NCBI GenBank assembly: GCA_036897625.1
Contig: JAYMTA010001055.1
Coordinates: 1 to 22,105 of the forward strand
Direction: 5' to 3'
Length of the DNA stretch: 22,105 nucleotides
From: Pelargonium cotyledonis
Taxonomy: Eukaryota; Streptophyta; Magnoliopsida; Geraniales; Geraniaceae
A program made the position numbers and the translations under genes. Positions within the stretch are counted from its first letter, which is position 1, and every line of letters starts with the position of its first letter. The notes under the pieces were generated by a model. That model ran no database searches. It worked only from the letters and a program-made list of their open reading frames with translations, and was not told the origin of the DNA. This document shows, piece after piece, positions 9,380 to 22,105 of this stretch.

Positions 9380-9386
9380 TATATAA
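9380..9386 (+). promoter_or_regulatory. TATA box of the prolyl 4-hydroxylase gene
   Basis: tatataa in the context gagttatataataacc, about 170 bases before the ATG, which leaves room for a normal plant 5' leader. An inverted pair, accgaaatg (9310-9318) and catttcggt (9358-9366), lies just upstream. Confidence 0.5.
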
Positions 9387-9556
9387 TAACCGAAGAACAC
9401 AAAATGAGCATAACATGAAGGCAGGTCAGATCAGAGTCGTTACTGTCTGCGGAGATTGATATTGGTTTCTTTCACATTTCCGACCACAAGAAATCGGAGG
9501 GTTTAGGGGATTATTGCCGTGTCGATCTCCAGGGTTTCTATTTTCTGGGTACAGCA

Positions 9557-12095
9557 ATGGTGAAGGGTAGGTACTCGAGGCTTCACGGCAAGCGTGGCTC
9601 CTCAATCACACTCGTGCTCGCTATACTCTTCATGCTCACCGTGCTTCTCCTCATGCTCCTGGCTCTCGGTATCGTCTCGATGCCCATGAACGACCTTGAT
9701 TCGACCCCTATCGAGCTTGGTTCGTTTAGGCGCAAGGCCTTTGAAAGGTAATTTCTTACTTATATCTTACAATTTTTGGTGCTGAGGTAATGATATGTTC
9801 CGAATCGATGGCGATTTTTTTTATTTTTTTATTTATTATTTTATAATTTGTGTGGAATGGTGGAGCAGAGGTAATGGGTTGGGGGAGAGAGGGGAGCAGT
9901 GGACTGAAGTTTTGTCCTCTCAAGAGCCCAGGGCTTTCCTTTATCACAATTTCTTGGTTAGTTCTCTAAATTTTCTAATCTGCTTTGCAATTTTGAGCTT
10001 TATATTTATGATGATTATGTTCCGTGGCGCATCCCTTTATTTATTTTGAATTAATGATATAATTTTCTGTCAAGTGTCCTAATAAATCTCTAAATTTGAA
10101 TGCATGCTACATACAATCACGGATCCAATTTTTTTGTTTTTGTTAGGGAAGTAATATATTAAATAAAATAATACTTATATATATAAATGTATTGGTTTAT
10201 AAGGATTTTTGTTTGTATAAATGAATTAGTGTCTGCTATTAGAATGGAACAATTGAATTTAAAAATATATAAAAAAAAGAAAAAAACGGAACAATTGAGT
10301 TTAGATGAAAAAAAATATTATTGGAATATAATTGGCACTACCAAAAATAATTAAGTGGAACAAAATTATAAACTTATAGTACTTGTTGAAAAGAAAGGTT
10401 GAATTTTTAAAAATTACTAGGAGCGAAGTATGAAATTAATTAAATATTAGACAAAACTAGTATATTAATTAAAAGTTGGGACTTATATACAATTTTTTTA
10501 AATTCAATTAGATCCGTCCCTGGCTATATATGTATATAAAAGTGATGCGAGTATCTTATTGTTATAGTTTCTTTGAGCGCATAGATTTGAAAGAAATTAA
10601 TACTGAAACTTGAGAAATATTAGTCTTACTATTAGTGTACACCTATGTAACGGTTCTTACCTCCACAACCTCTTTGGTCCTTGAATAGCATCTTCATGAT
10701 ATCCTCTTGCTAAATGTATTCTTTGGTATTAGGTAGAACAACTTTGCTTGCAATTTGTGCTGCACTTGTAATTGTTTACTTAATGGAATGGAGTAACAGT
10801 GTATATAATGAAAGCTATAACCTGCTTCTTGTAATTGTTTACTTAATGGAATGGAGTAATAGTGTATGTAATGAAAGCTATAACCTGCTTCTTACTATAA
10901 TATATTGACTCTGGATACTGTGTTCTTACAGTCCAAGGAAGAATGTGAGTACTTAATAGCTCTTGCTACACCTCATATGACGAAGTCAACTGTGGTTGAT
11001 AGCACAACTGGTCAGAGTAAGGATAGCAGGTTCTTTCATTTTACCATCTTCATTCTTGCCGCATTTTCTATCAGATTTGAAGCGGGGAGGGTTTACCATG
11101 CCTCACTTTTTTCTTCATGTTATCATAAATATAATTTATTTCAACTAGTTGTTTATTGAACAATATAACAGTAATTTACAAGCACAATTGATGTCTATTG
11201 CCTGCAGGGTCCGTACAAGCACTGGAATGTTTCTGAAGAGAGGACGGGATAAAATCATTAGAGCCATAGAACAAAGGATAGCAGACTTCACATTTATTCC
11301 TGTAGGTATGAGATATGAAGTGTAGTTATTTACAAGTATTTACATCTGTCTTGCATTTCCTGCTTAGCCTTGGACTTCTGTTACTTCTGTTCTGTGCCCA
11401 TGATCAGCGAAATTATTGGCTGTTTTATCTTTACTTTCTGGTCTTCAAATTATGAGATGCTACAAGTTTAGGCTAATATTATAATTTGCAGAGCATGGAG
11501 AAGGACTACAAATTCTTCACTATGAAGTTGGACAGAAATATGAACCCCATTATGATTACTTTCTTGATGAGTTCAATATCAAGAATGGAGGGCAACGAAT
11601 AGCAACTCTTTTAATGTATTTGTAAGTCTTGTCCATTTTCATTATGGTGTTCTTTTACATCTCACTTGTATGGTTTGATGTTCACTTGTTGCATTTCCGC
11701 TGCTGCTTCTGTCGACGCAGGTCAGATGTTGAAGAAGGGGGAGAGACAGTGTTTCCTGATGCAAGGGGAAATATCAGTTCTGTGCCTTGGTGGTATGAGT
11801 TATCTGAATGTGGTAGAGGGGGTCTTTCTGTAAAACCCAAAATGGGTAATGCAGTGCTATTTTGGAGCATGAATCCTGATGCCACAGTTGATCCATCAAG
11901 TTTGCATGGTTAGTCTTGAGGGCATTAAATAATTGTGAAGCTGTCAGAAGTTATTTCTCAAATATATATTTCACGGTGTTAATCATCCTACATATACAAG
12001 CTAACAATTTCTGGTTACTAGGTAGTTGCCCCGTGATTAATGGGAACAAGTGGTCGGCTACAAAATGGATGCATGTTCAGGAATATAAACTCTGA
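9557..12095 (+). CDS. Prolyl 4-hydroxylase, membrane-anchored (plant P4H10-like)
   Basis: 2-oxoglutarate/Fe(II) dioxygenase that hydroxylates proline in extensins, arabinogalactan proteins and similar wall proteins in the ER/Golgi. Seven exons: 9557-9747, 9869-9956, 10932-11029, 11208-11305, 11492-11621, 11721-11908, 12022-12095. All junctions are GT-AG and keep phase, giving 288 residues, the normal length. Residues 1-14 are basic; about 16-41 form one hydrophobic segment (type II signal anchor). The catalytic domain has iron ligands H178 and D180 (PHYDYF) and H264 (SLHG), with K274 (GNKW) as the 2-oxoglutarate lysine. It closely matches Arabidopsis P4H10 (At5g66060) from residue 65 to the end (WMHVQEYKL). 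Oddity: the family motif SWEPRAF reads SSQEPRAF (81-88). Intron 2 (975 bp) holds a hAT MITE and a tandem repeat. A donor/acceptor pair at 12112 and 12297 could mark a 3'UTR intron. Confidence 0.95.
10114..10522. mobile_element. hAT-type MITE in intron 2 of the P4H gene
   Basis: The left end reads CAATCACGGATCCAATTT and the right end, complemented, CAGGGACGGATCTAATTG. They are imperfect inverted repeats of the hAT type. The flanks are 8-bp duplications, gctacata (10106-10113) and gctatata (10523-10530), differing at one base. The 409-bp body is extremely AT-rich with no coding capacity, so it is a non-autonomous, somewhat decayed copy. Confidence 0.78.
10765..10890 (+). repeat. 63-bp tandem duplication in P4H intron 2
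   Basis: Units 10765-10827 and 10828-10890 are adjacent and identical except at two positions. The unit ends about 40 bases before the exon 3 acceptor at 10931. Confidence 0.93.
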
Positions 12096-14130
12096 TCTGT
12101 TGTTTATAAAGGTAATTCTTGCTACCTGGAGTAGTTTATATATACAATATGTTTTTTTATTGACATTTGTTAATACAACCATTTAATTTAGTTGTTAAAA
12201 TTAGACTTGGATAATATAGGATGCTCAGAAGACAGTAACCATACATTGTTGATGTTATTTCATCCAACCAATGCTGTTGTTTCCACTGCCTTGTAGGACA
12301 TCAAAACATAATTCTATAATGATAAGAGAACTGTTCCTTGTTGATGTTGATGGCAAGATCATATTTGATTTCCTCTATCATTTTGGATAATGTTTTTTGT
12401 GTAATATACGAGTGTCTTATGAAATGAAAGCATGCATTTTAGTTGCTGCAGTATCATTACTGCAAGGAAGACCATTCTTAGCGGTTTCAAAAAGAGTGTA
12501 GAGCATCTGAGATATATAGGTTAGTGTTGATTAGATGAGAAGAAGGCAAGATAAACATGATGCAGAATCTTGATAACCATTGTCATCTCAGTTCTTCAAT
12601 TGTCTTATTGGTTCGTAATTGAAATGTTATAGTACTATACTCAATAAGATACAAATAGAGGTGGGGATGGATTTGGCAAATCTATGCCCATCAGAAAAGG
12701 ACATGCTTCATATGCCTTGCAAGGGCTAGTTTGGCAAATAGTGCATAATCCTTGAAATTGATCATAATTACACACATATGTGTGTATAATTCACAAAGAC
12801 GTAATTTTGGGTGCAATTAATTGATATACATTTTACTATATATATGCATCTTATACTGGTCACTTTGTGATGGCAGAAATTACAGGTATGCATACTGTGG
12901 TCTGGGTCATTTGGTGTAATGGAATTGAAGAAAAGACAGAATCCAGTAGTTGAGCACATTGCCTCCACAATATTGGATGATAATAATATTGTTCTTTTTA
13001 TTCTTTTTTCTCTAACCCTTGTTTAGAACTAGAAAGTTGTTTGTTCTTCAATCTTTTGGTGAAAATAATAATAATATTGGTTTTGCCTGGTGTAAATTTT
13101 TGGAGCTAAAGTGTATCATTGCCCATCAATATTTGTACACAACATATACTAATACTTGCAATATATTATTCTCTTAATTTCTTCTAATTATAACTCTAAA
13201 TCCTATTTTCTTATTCGAAATTTCTCATTAAATCAATTTCTATTCATTCACGATTGCAATCATGAAATTGTTTGTAACATTGGTGAAATTAATCCAATAG
13301 TTAATGCAAATGAATTATGCCTTTAAACTGAGCAGAGTAGTTGTCAAAATTCAAATGTATTATTTGATACTCTTAACTATCTGAATGTCATATCATTTAC
13401 AAGTTCATCATGTTAGAATTAAAAGAACAAAAAAAGAAAGAAATTATGTGTCAGTTCAAATGTTTCAACTTGACCTCAAACCACTCAATGAGGATCGAGG
13501 AAGAAGATTGAGAGCAAAACCCGCCAGTAATCTTCTAAATGGGTCATATATATACAACTATATCGCACGTTCATATCTTAGATTAAAAGTATCTCATGCC
13601 GTGTGATTATCAAGAATGATAACACTGTAATAAGTCCTTTGTAATACAGCTACTTTTGAACATTCAGATTCCCTTCACCTGCAACCGGTTAAGAAAAGAG
13701 AATCAATGTTCGACATACATTTAATCATATTCTTTAGCCACTACGACAAAAATATTAGGACATGCACTCAGCTATTCAAAGGGGAAGTGTATAAACACAA
13801 ACTTGGGAAAGCAAATCCCCGTGGTGCATTACTTCACATGTATCCCCAAACACAAGTAAGCTACTGCCTTAGAGTTGAAACTTGAAACATATAACTGAGG
13901 TTGGATACCGGAACTAGGGAAGCATGTGTTGCTATTTTGGAGGAACCTTTACTCTGTCACCATTTTTGGTGACATGTATTCCCTCGTGCTCTAATTCATA
14001 GTTCTTTTTTTTTCTTTTCCATTTTGAACCTTATGTATATAATCAACCAAATGGTATATCCAGACATATCACAGAAAGAAGTCTTGTACATGAATCTCAA
14101 CTCAGATTTACTACTATAGAATATTAATTA
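12096..14130. other. 3' flank of P4H and intergenic spacer, no gene seen
   Basis: The first few hundred bases are probably P4H 3'UTR, with a possible intron from 12112 to 12297. The rest is AT-rich with taa/aat-rich stretches near 12979 and 13065. No reading frame has a recognisable domain and no RNA gene is seen. Confidence 0.5.
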
Positions 14131-14373
14131 CTCCCTCTGTCCCAAAATGAGTGTCTTGTTTCAATTGCATTTTTGTCCCAAAACGAGTGTCTTGTTTTCT
14201 TTTCTAAAAAGTTAGTTATGCATAAATTGTCAATAATACCCTTACTGCAAAGTTAGTTAGAATCTCTCGCCACATGATCATAAGGATACAGTAGTAAACA
14301 AATCACAATAACTAACTTCTCCTTAATTTTTCTCAAAATATAAAGGAGGACACTCATTTTGGGACGGAGGGAG
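14131..14373 (-). mobile_element. Stowaway-type MITE, copy 3 (inverted)
   Basis: The 243-bp element has ends ctccctctgtcccaaaatga and cattttgggacggagggag, flanked by TA at 14129-14130 and 14374-14375. Its reverse complement aligns along its length with copies 1 and 2, so it is the same family in the opposite orientation. It lies about 190 bp beyond the stop of the pseudouridine synthase gene, in or near its 3'UTR. Confidence 0.9.
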
Positions 14374-14560
14374 TATATGGCACTATACCACCTCAACTAT
14401 GAAGGTAAGCACTTGCTCAAGCTAAAGCTAGAATGGCATGTAGGTAAGAGGCCAAGTGACTCAGCCCACCTCTTGTATGGCCACTTTTTAAAATCAGCAT
14501 TATTGCCATATGGGCAGAGGATATACTAATTAAGTTGAAGCAGCTAGAAAGGATGTAAGA

Positions 14561-17168
14561 TCATAAAAGCAAGGTTATTACCTTCTCTTTTCCTATTTTA
14601 CGAAGCTGCATCAGACTCTCAGCAAAATCTTCAGGTGGTTGGCATGTGAAGTGCATATTTTCTCCTGTATGTGGATGCTCAAACCTGCAAAATGATGAAA
14701 AGAAGTCGTATCCTGTGTCATTCAGATGTTTGCTAAAAATATAGAAAATAGTGCAGCTTAAGCTTCATTCTCTACCCAAGAGCAAACGCATGGAGGCAAG
14801 GCCTCTCAATTCTAGAAAACAATTGGGAAAGTTGGCAACGACAACTTGTTGGGGTTTTAGGCCGAAGTAGTGACAATGCCCCATTATTGGTCCATCCATA
14901 CATCTCATCACCTAATAGAGGAAATCGCATGTACTGTGCGTGTGCACGGATCTGCATCAGAAACACAATTTACTACGTATACAGTTCATAAGCCAATTGG
15001 AAAATTGAAAATCTGACATTCTGACATTCAGATTTTGAACTAGCGGCACAAATATGATTGAAAAGCCAGTTGCATATGCGCTATGTAGTACCTGATGAGT
15101 GCGTCCTGTTTCTAATCTCCACTCAACCAATGCAGAAGCACCACCAGCCAATTTTTCAATTACTTTGTACCTGATAAAGGTAAAACCAGATTCAACATAT
15201 GTAACATGAAAATGCACCTAATCTTCGCATCAACTCTTAAATATCACACAATCCATGATGATTAAGAACACAGCAAGAAAGACTAATGTAATAGTTCAGG
15301 GCCATAAATCACCTACTAGCAGCATAACGGGTCCGTCCATTATTACTTGATCCAGGTATAGCAGCCATACGAATTCGACTAGTTGGGTCACGACCAATTG
15401 GAATCTCAATACGTCCAGAAACTGGACAGGGCACTCCTGTCGTAAGACTGACATAAATCCTCTGGATAGTGTGTAGCTTAAATTGTTCAGATAAATGGGC
15501 ATGAGCATGTTCATTCTGTCAATGTGTCGTCCAAGAGTAGTGGCACCATATGTTAGTTCATTAGCAAACTTAACTAATAGATAAAGAGGTAGCCTTGCTA
15601 ACTGAGACTAGCAATTTCAAGAGGAAAAGGGAAGAGGGAAGACATCACCTTTGCAACAACAAGCAGACCACTAGTTCCTTTGTCCAATCTGTGCACAATT
15701 CCTGGCCGAACAGATGCCATACATGTGCCGGAACTCAACCCTCCACTAGAACTTTGATTTGTATCAAAGCTATTTAACAAATCATCATCCAGTAAATCCT
15801 CTGCATCAGAAACCTCCTGCTTTTGTGATACAATCTCTGGAAGATTGCAGTGGTTAAGAATACCATTTACGAGTGTGCCGGTAGCATTGCCTGGAGCTGG
15901 ATGAACAACCTAAATAGAGCAACAAAAATACCTTTCACAGTTTCATAATTTAACAACAAAAATAAAACAGAAGAACTAAGCTCAGAGTACCAAAACTCCA
16001 GTTGATTACAGAGATGATGGAGGAAAGTAATTATTATTTGAAATTAACAAGAGTAGTAGTTGTGATGTCTCCCTTCTCTATTATATTCCTCCCATGACAC
16101 AATTACATTTTGCATCCACAGCTGAAAGTATAGTTGTAGAACATGTACTATGGCATGCTTGGATTAGACATGTATGATAGAAACACAAATAAAAAGTCTA
16201 GGTCATTTGCTACTTGTAATGCATACAATTTTACATTATTTGTGTTGTTTTTCCTTTCCATAAAGCCACCACATTTCAGAATCCCTCACTAAACAAGGAC
16301 TAGATCAGTAACCTCAACTAAATTTGAGACCATTAGTATGCTTACACAATAAACACGAGTACACCACACTATAATTGCCTAAAAAATAGATGCACGAACT
16401 TGCTGTTAAATGCATATAAGGTGATCAACAGTGTTCTTCGAACAGTTAAAGTTCTGAAAGAGTACCATATGAGGAGGTTTGTTCACGACAAGCAGGTGGT
16501 CATCTTCGTAAATTATATCCAAAGGTATATCCTCTGGTTCAGCTTTTAAGGGTTTCAACTCAGGAATTGAGCAATTTATCGTATCACCAGCTTTGATTTT
16601 GTATGAGGCCTGGTCAGATGTCAGTAATCATATCAAAAACGAAGGAGAAGACAATAAAAACGAACACCTCCTAACATGTCATGATGAGAACAATCAAAGA
16701 AAAATCGGACTTCAAAATATCAATGTCGAGAGCCATTTCACTTCCAGAGGAGCATGAAGGTGTTCGTGGAGGTTCAATTGAGTCGATAGAGTGTAGAGAG
16801 AAGTTGACCTGACTGACAACCCTGCCGTTGACGGTAGCGAGGCCGGAGCGAATGCTGGATTGCACGCGAGCTCTGCTGATGCCAGAGATATGAGAAGTGA
16901 TCCACGAGTCGAGCCTGAGATTCTCAGAACCAGCCTCCACGGTTTCCTCCATCCGTGCACCGGAGTAATTCCCTGGATGGTCATCGAGAGGCGCTTGAGC
17001 GGCGGAAAGAGAGAGAGAACGCGCACGGAGGAAAGTGAAGATAGTAGAAGAAAATAATCTAGGGTTCCGTGTGGAGGAAGAGGAGAGAGACGGAGAGGCG
17101 TGGTGGCGTAGAGCAGAGGAAGAAGGAGACCACCATCGACAACAAGGACTAGCTATTGCACACATCAT
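14561..17168 (-). CDS. RNA pseudouridine synthase, RluD type, organellar
   Basis: Isomerises specific uridines in RNA to pseudouridine. Seven exons in transcript order: 17168-16809, 16609-16466, 15909-15649, 15515-15313, 15170-15092, 14951-14776, 14684-14561. All are GT-AG and phase-consistent, giving 448 residues. The Ser/Arg-rich, acid-poor residues 1-58 look like a chloroplast (or mitochondrial) transit peptide. An S4 RNA-binding domain follows at about 85-150 ([23 protein letters not shown]). The catalytic domain has VVHPAPGN (169-176), an acidic low-complexity insert at about 196-232, [11 protein letters not shown] (241-251) with catalytic D244, and [17 protein letters not shown]. It matches Arabidopsis At1g76050 throughout. 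The start is the first ATG after an in-frame stop. The last residues (KVITLLL) are uncertain, because a gtaata donor follows KIGKEK. It lies 307 bp downstream of CPK29 on the same strand. Confidence 0.93.
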
Positions 17169-17475
17169 CGTCGCTAATTGCGACGCCTCTTCTTCACTCT
17201 TCACTCTTCACTCTTATGATTTCTTCTGCTGATCCTTAAACGACATCGTCTTTTACTAGGGCTTCTGATTCTTCTTTAATTGCACAACACGCAACAAGTC
17301 TCTGGTAATCTTTGATTTCCATAATATTTTCTCCATTTTAAGGAAGTAAATGCTTGCAATGCAAAAAGTTTATTTATTAAAGACATTCATATCATAAATT
17401 TTACAAAGCATGAATGAGTTTGATCTCTTTCTTTTTTGACAAAGCAAATTATTTACTTATTCTCTTTGCTCTACA
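17169..17475 (-). promoter_or_regulatory. Compact spacer: CPK29 3'UTR plus pseudouridine synthase promoter/leader
   Basis: Only 307 bp separate the CPK29-like stop from the next start on the same strand. It must hold both the kinase terminator and the next promoter. On the minus strand two AATAAA signals overlap (complements at 17369-17374 and 17373-17378), about 100 bases after the kinase stop. The 5' leader contains a 7-base repeat, ttcactc three times (about 17193-17213). No clear TATA box was found. Confidence 0.5.
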
Positions 17476-20827
<3,352 letters not shown>

Positions 20828-20977
20828 TTTGGAGAGATGGGTTTGGGTTAGAAGCTGAAAAGTGGTAATGGGTTGATCAGATGCAATTTGAATGTTTTGT
20901 TTTTGTATCAGTTTTTGTGAGAAGATTAGAGGTTTCTTTGGTGGGTACCTTGCTTTTACCTTATGATTTGTGTTGGG

Positions 20978-20984
20978 TATATAT
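20978..20984 (-). promoter_or_regulatory. Putative TATA box of the CPK29-like gene
   Basis: On the minus strand aaatatatacccaac lies about 150 bases upstream of the kinase ATG, a plausible distance for a plant leader. The match is by consensus and position only. Confidence 0.4.
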
Positions 20985-21925
20985 TTCTTTATCTTTTCCT
21001 TTCTCTGCTCTGTTTATGTTCTTTCGCTTTTTCTCTGGAACACGCTTCGCGCAGAATCAGAGTTGGAGTTTGGTAGCTGCGATCAGCGAGACGAGACAGC
21101 TTTATGGTTTCATTTCATGCGACCGTTCTGTTTGATTCCAGTGTCTTTAAAATCTACCAAAACCCCCCAAAAGGAAGTTGAGCCCAAAGGACTGGAATCT
21201 GGCTGTTAGGACCCAAATTGTGAAGCCCAATAATGAGAATACTATTGAAAGAAGGAAGAGGATTGCGGCATGTAGAATTGAGACATGCAAAAGACGTGGA
21301 TGGGTTATGCATTATAATATATTAATCTCATCATTGTTCATTGCTTCACATAATGTATTACCATACAAAACTCATAACTGAAAAATGGTCGCCAGTTTCA
21401 TGGGTTTAGAAACTTCCATTCATTTGTAGCCCCATGTCCATGAACTTTTTTTAGCATGTGTGGTTGACAAGCAGTTACGTTTGTTACATGCATTTGACAT
21501 ATATGTACAAATCGTTTCTTTTGAAAAAGTATGATACTGAGAAGAAAGTTTTTTAAGATTTAAGATTTTGTTTATCTATAGATACCCAGCTTGACAAAAC
21601 TAAAACTAATCATTTGAGGTTTCAAGACACACTTCCACATAGTTAAAAAAAAATTAAAGAAAGTTCGAATTACGATTTTATTACTGTTACTACAAATAAA
21701 AAATAATCAAGTCCGTCAGTTTAATTATTGGCTTAAAAAGAATAACTTAATAGTGAAGCTTACAAATTCTTCTACAAACTAGTTCTTTTACCCGGCGTTG
21801 CTCGGTAGTCTATTTTAGTTTACCTTAGCGTTTTTTTTATACTAACCATTTGGTTTAATAATTTATTCTCCCATATCATCAACTTTCAACTAAAATTTTA
21901 ATTTTTTTTTAAAAAAATCTATATA
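20985..21925. other. CPK29 upstream region and spacer, no gene seen
   Basis: The first 200 bases are moderately GC-containing and probably promoter. Beyond 21250 the DNA is AT-rich with no supported reading frame or repeat. Confidence 0.5.
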
Positions 21926-22105
21926 TTTTTTTTTAGGGGAAAACCTCTTTTATTTATTAGTAAAATATAACGTAATACAAGTGATTTCCACGAACGATAG
22001 AAAGATGAACCAGATACAACGAGATAGCCCTAGGCATACCCAGAGCCTACACACCTCTGATTCTATAGAAAGGGAAGGATAATCAATCCTTTTAAAGGGC
22101 CGAGG
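21926..22105 (-). mobile_element. 3' end of a second retroelement running off the window
   Basis: Read on the minus strand, the sequence ends aataaataaaagaggttttc, then cccct and an A run (T run at 21926-21934). This arrangement, an AATAAA motif about 25 bases before a terminal A run, is like the retroposon at 5155-5826, though the body is different. The body and 5' end are outside the window. A flanking duplication cannot be tested. Confidence 0.4.

Noticed and set aside
10714-10908. Plus-strand frame with an internal 21-residue repeat.
   Set aside because: It is intron 2 of P4H; the repeat is the 63-bp tandem duplication, which happens to stay in frame.
16671-16808. Continuation of the first pseudouridine synthase exon past Gln120.
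   Set aside because: The translation diverges from the family after SQ, while splicing at cag/gtcaac to the exon at 16609 restores the expected KIKAGD sequence.
17169-17204. Upstream extension of the pseudouridine synthase frame (VKSEEEASQLAT).
   Set aside because: It begins at a non-ATG codon after an in-frame stop; the first ATG at 17168 opens a typical transit peptide.

Overview
This window is nuclear DNA from a eudicot plant. It is AT-rich and gene-sparse. The genes have short GT-AG introns, and their proteins match plant families in both sequence and length. The spaces between genes, and some introns, hold class II and non-LTR transposon remnants. I cannot name the species. No operons, bacterial genes, CRISPR arrays, rRNA genes or convincing free-standing tRNA genes are visible.

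Layout. 1-1600 is transposon debris: a GC-rich 'ggcccg' repeat ending in a poly(A) run, the end of a CACTA (En/Spm) element, a tRNA-like (SINE-type) patch, a LINE-like 3' tail between 71-bp direct repeats, and a Stowaway MITE. 3178-3864 (+) is a two-exon gene for an 82-residue LYRM2-like LYR protein. A second Stowaway and a 670-bp retroposed element with a 9-bp target-site duplication follow. 6203-6766 (+) is a second, unrelated-looking LYR-family gene resembling Arabidopsis EMB1793. Its last part is disrupted by a 43-bp insertion. 9557-12095 (+) is a seven-exon prolyl 4-hydroxylase whose second intron carries a hAT-type MITE and a 63-bp tandem duplication. 14561-17168 (-) is a seven-exon organellar RluD-type RNA pseudouridine synthase. 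17476-20827 (-) is an eight-exon calcium-dependent protein kinase closest to Arabidopsis CPK29. The window ends in another retroelement 3' end.

How the genes relate. They are independent housekeeping or signalling genes, not a pathway: Fe-S or respiratory-complex assembly accessory proteins (two LYR proteins), cell-wall glycoprotein hydroxylation (P4H), organellar RNA modification (pseudouridine synthase) and calcium signalling (CPK). From memory, Arabidopsis has CPK29, this pseudouridine synthase and the EMB1793 LYR gene next to each other (At1g76040, At1g76050, At1g76060). The window therefore looks like a conserved microsyntenic block, with the P4H gene and transposons between its parts.

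I found no undescribed system. The most notable observations are the frame-disrupting insertion plus LYR-to-PYR change in the EMB1793-like gene, and several transposon insertions whose exact ends and target-site duplications can be read directly.
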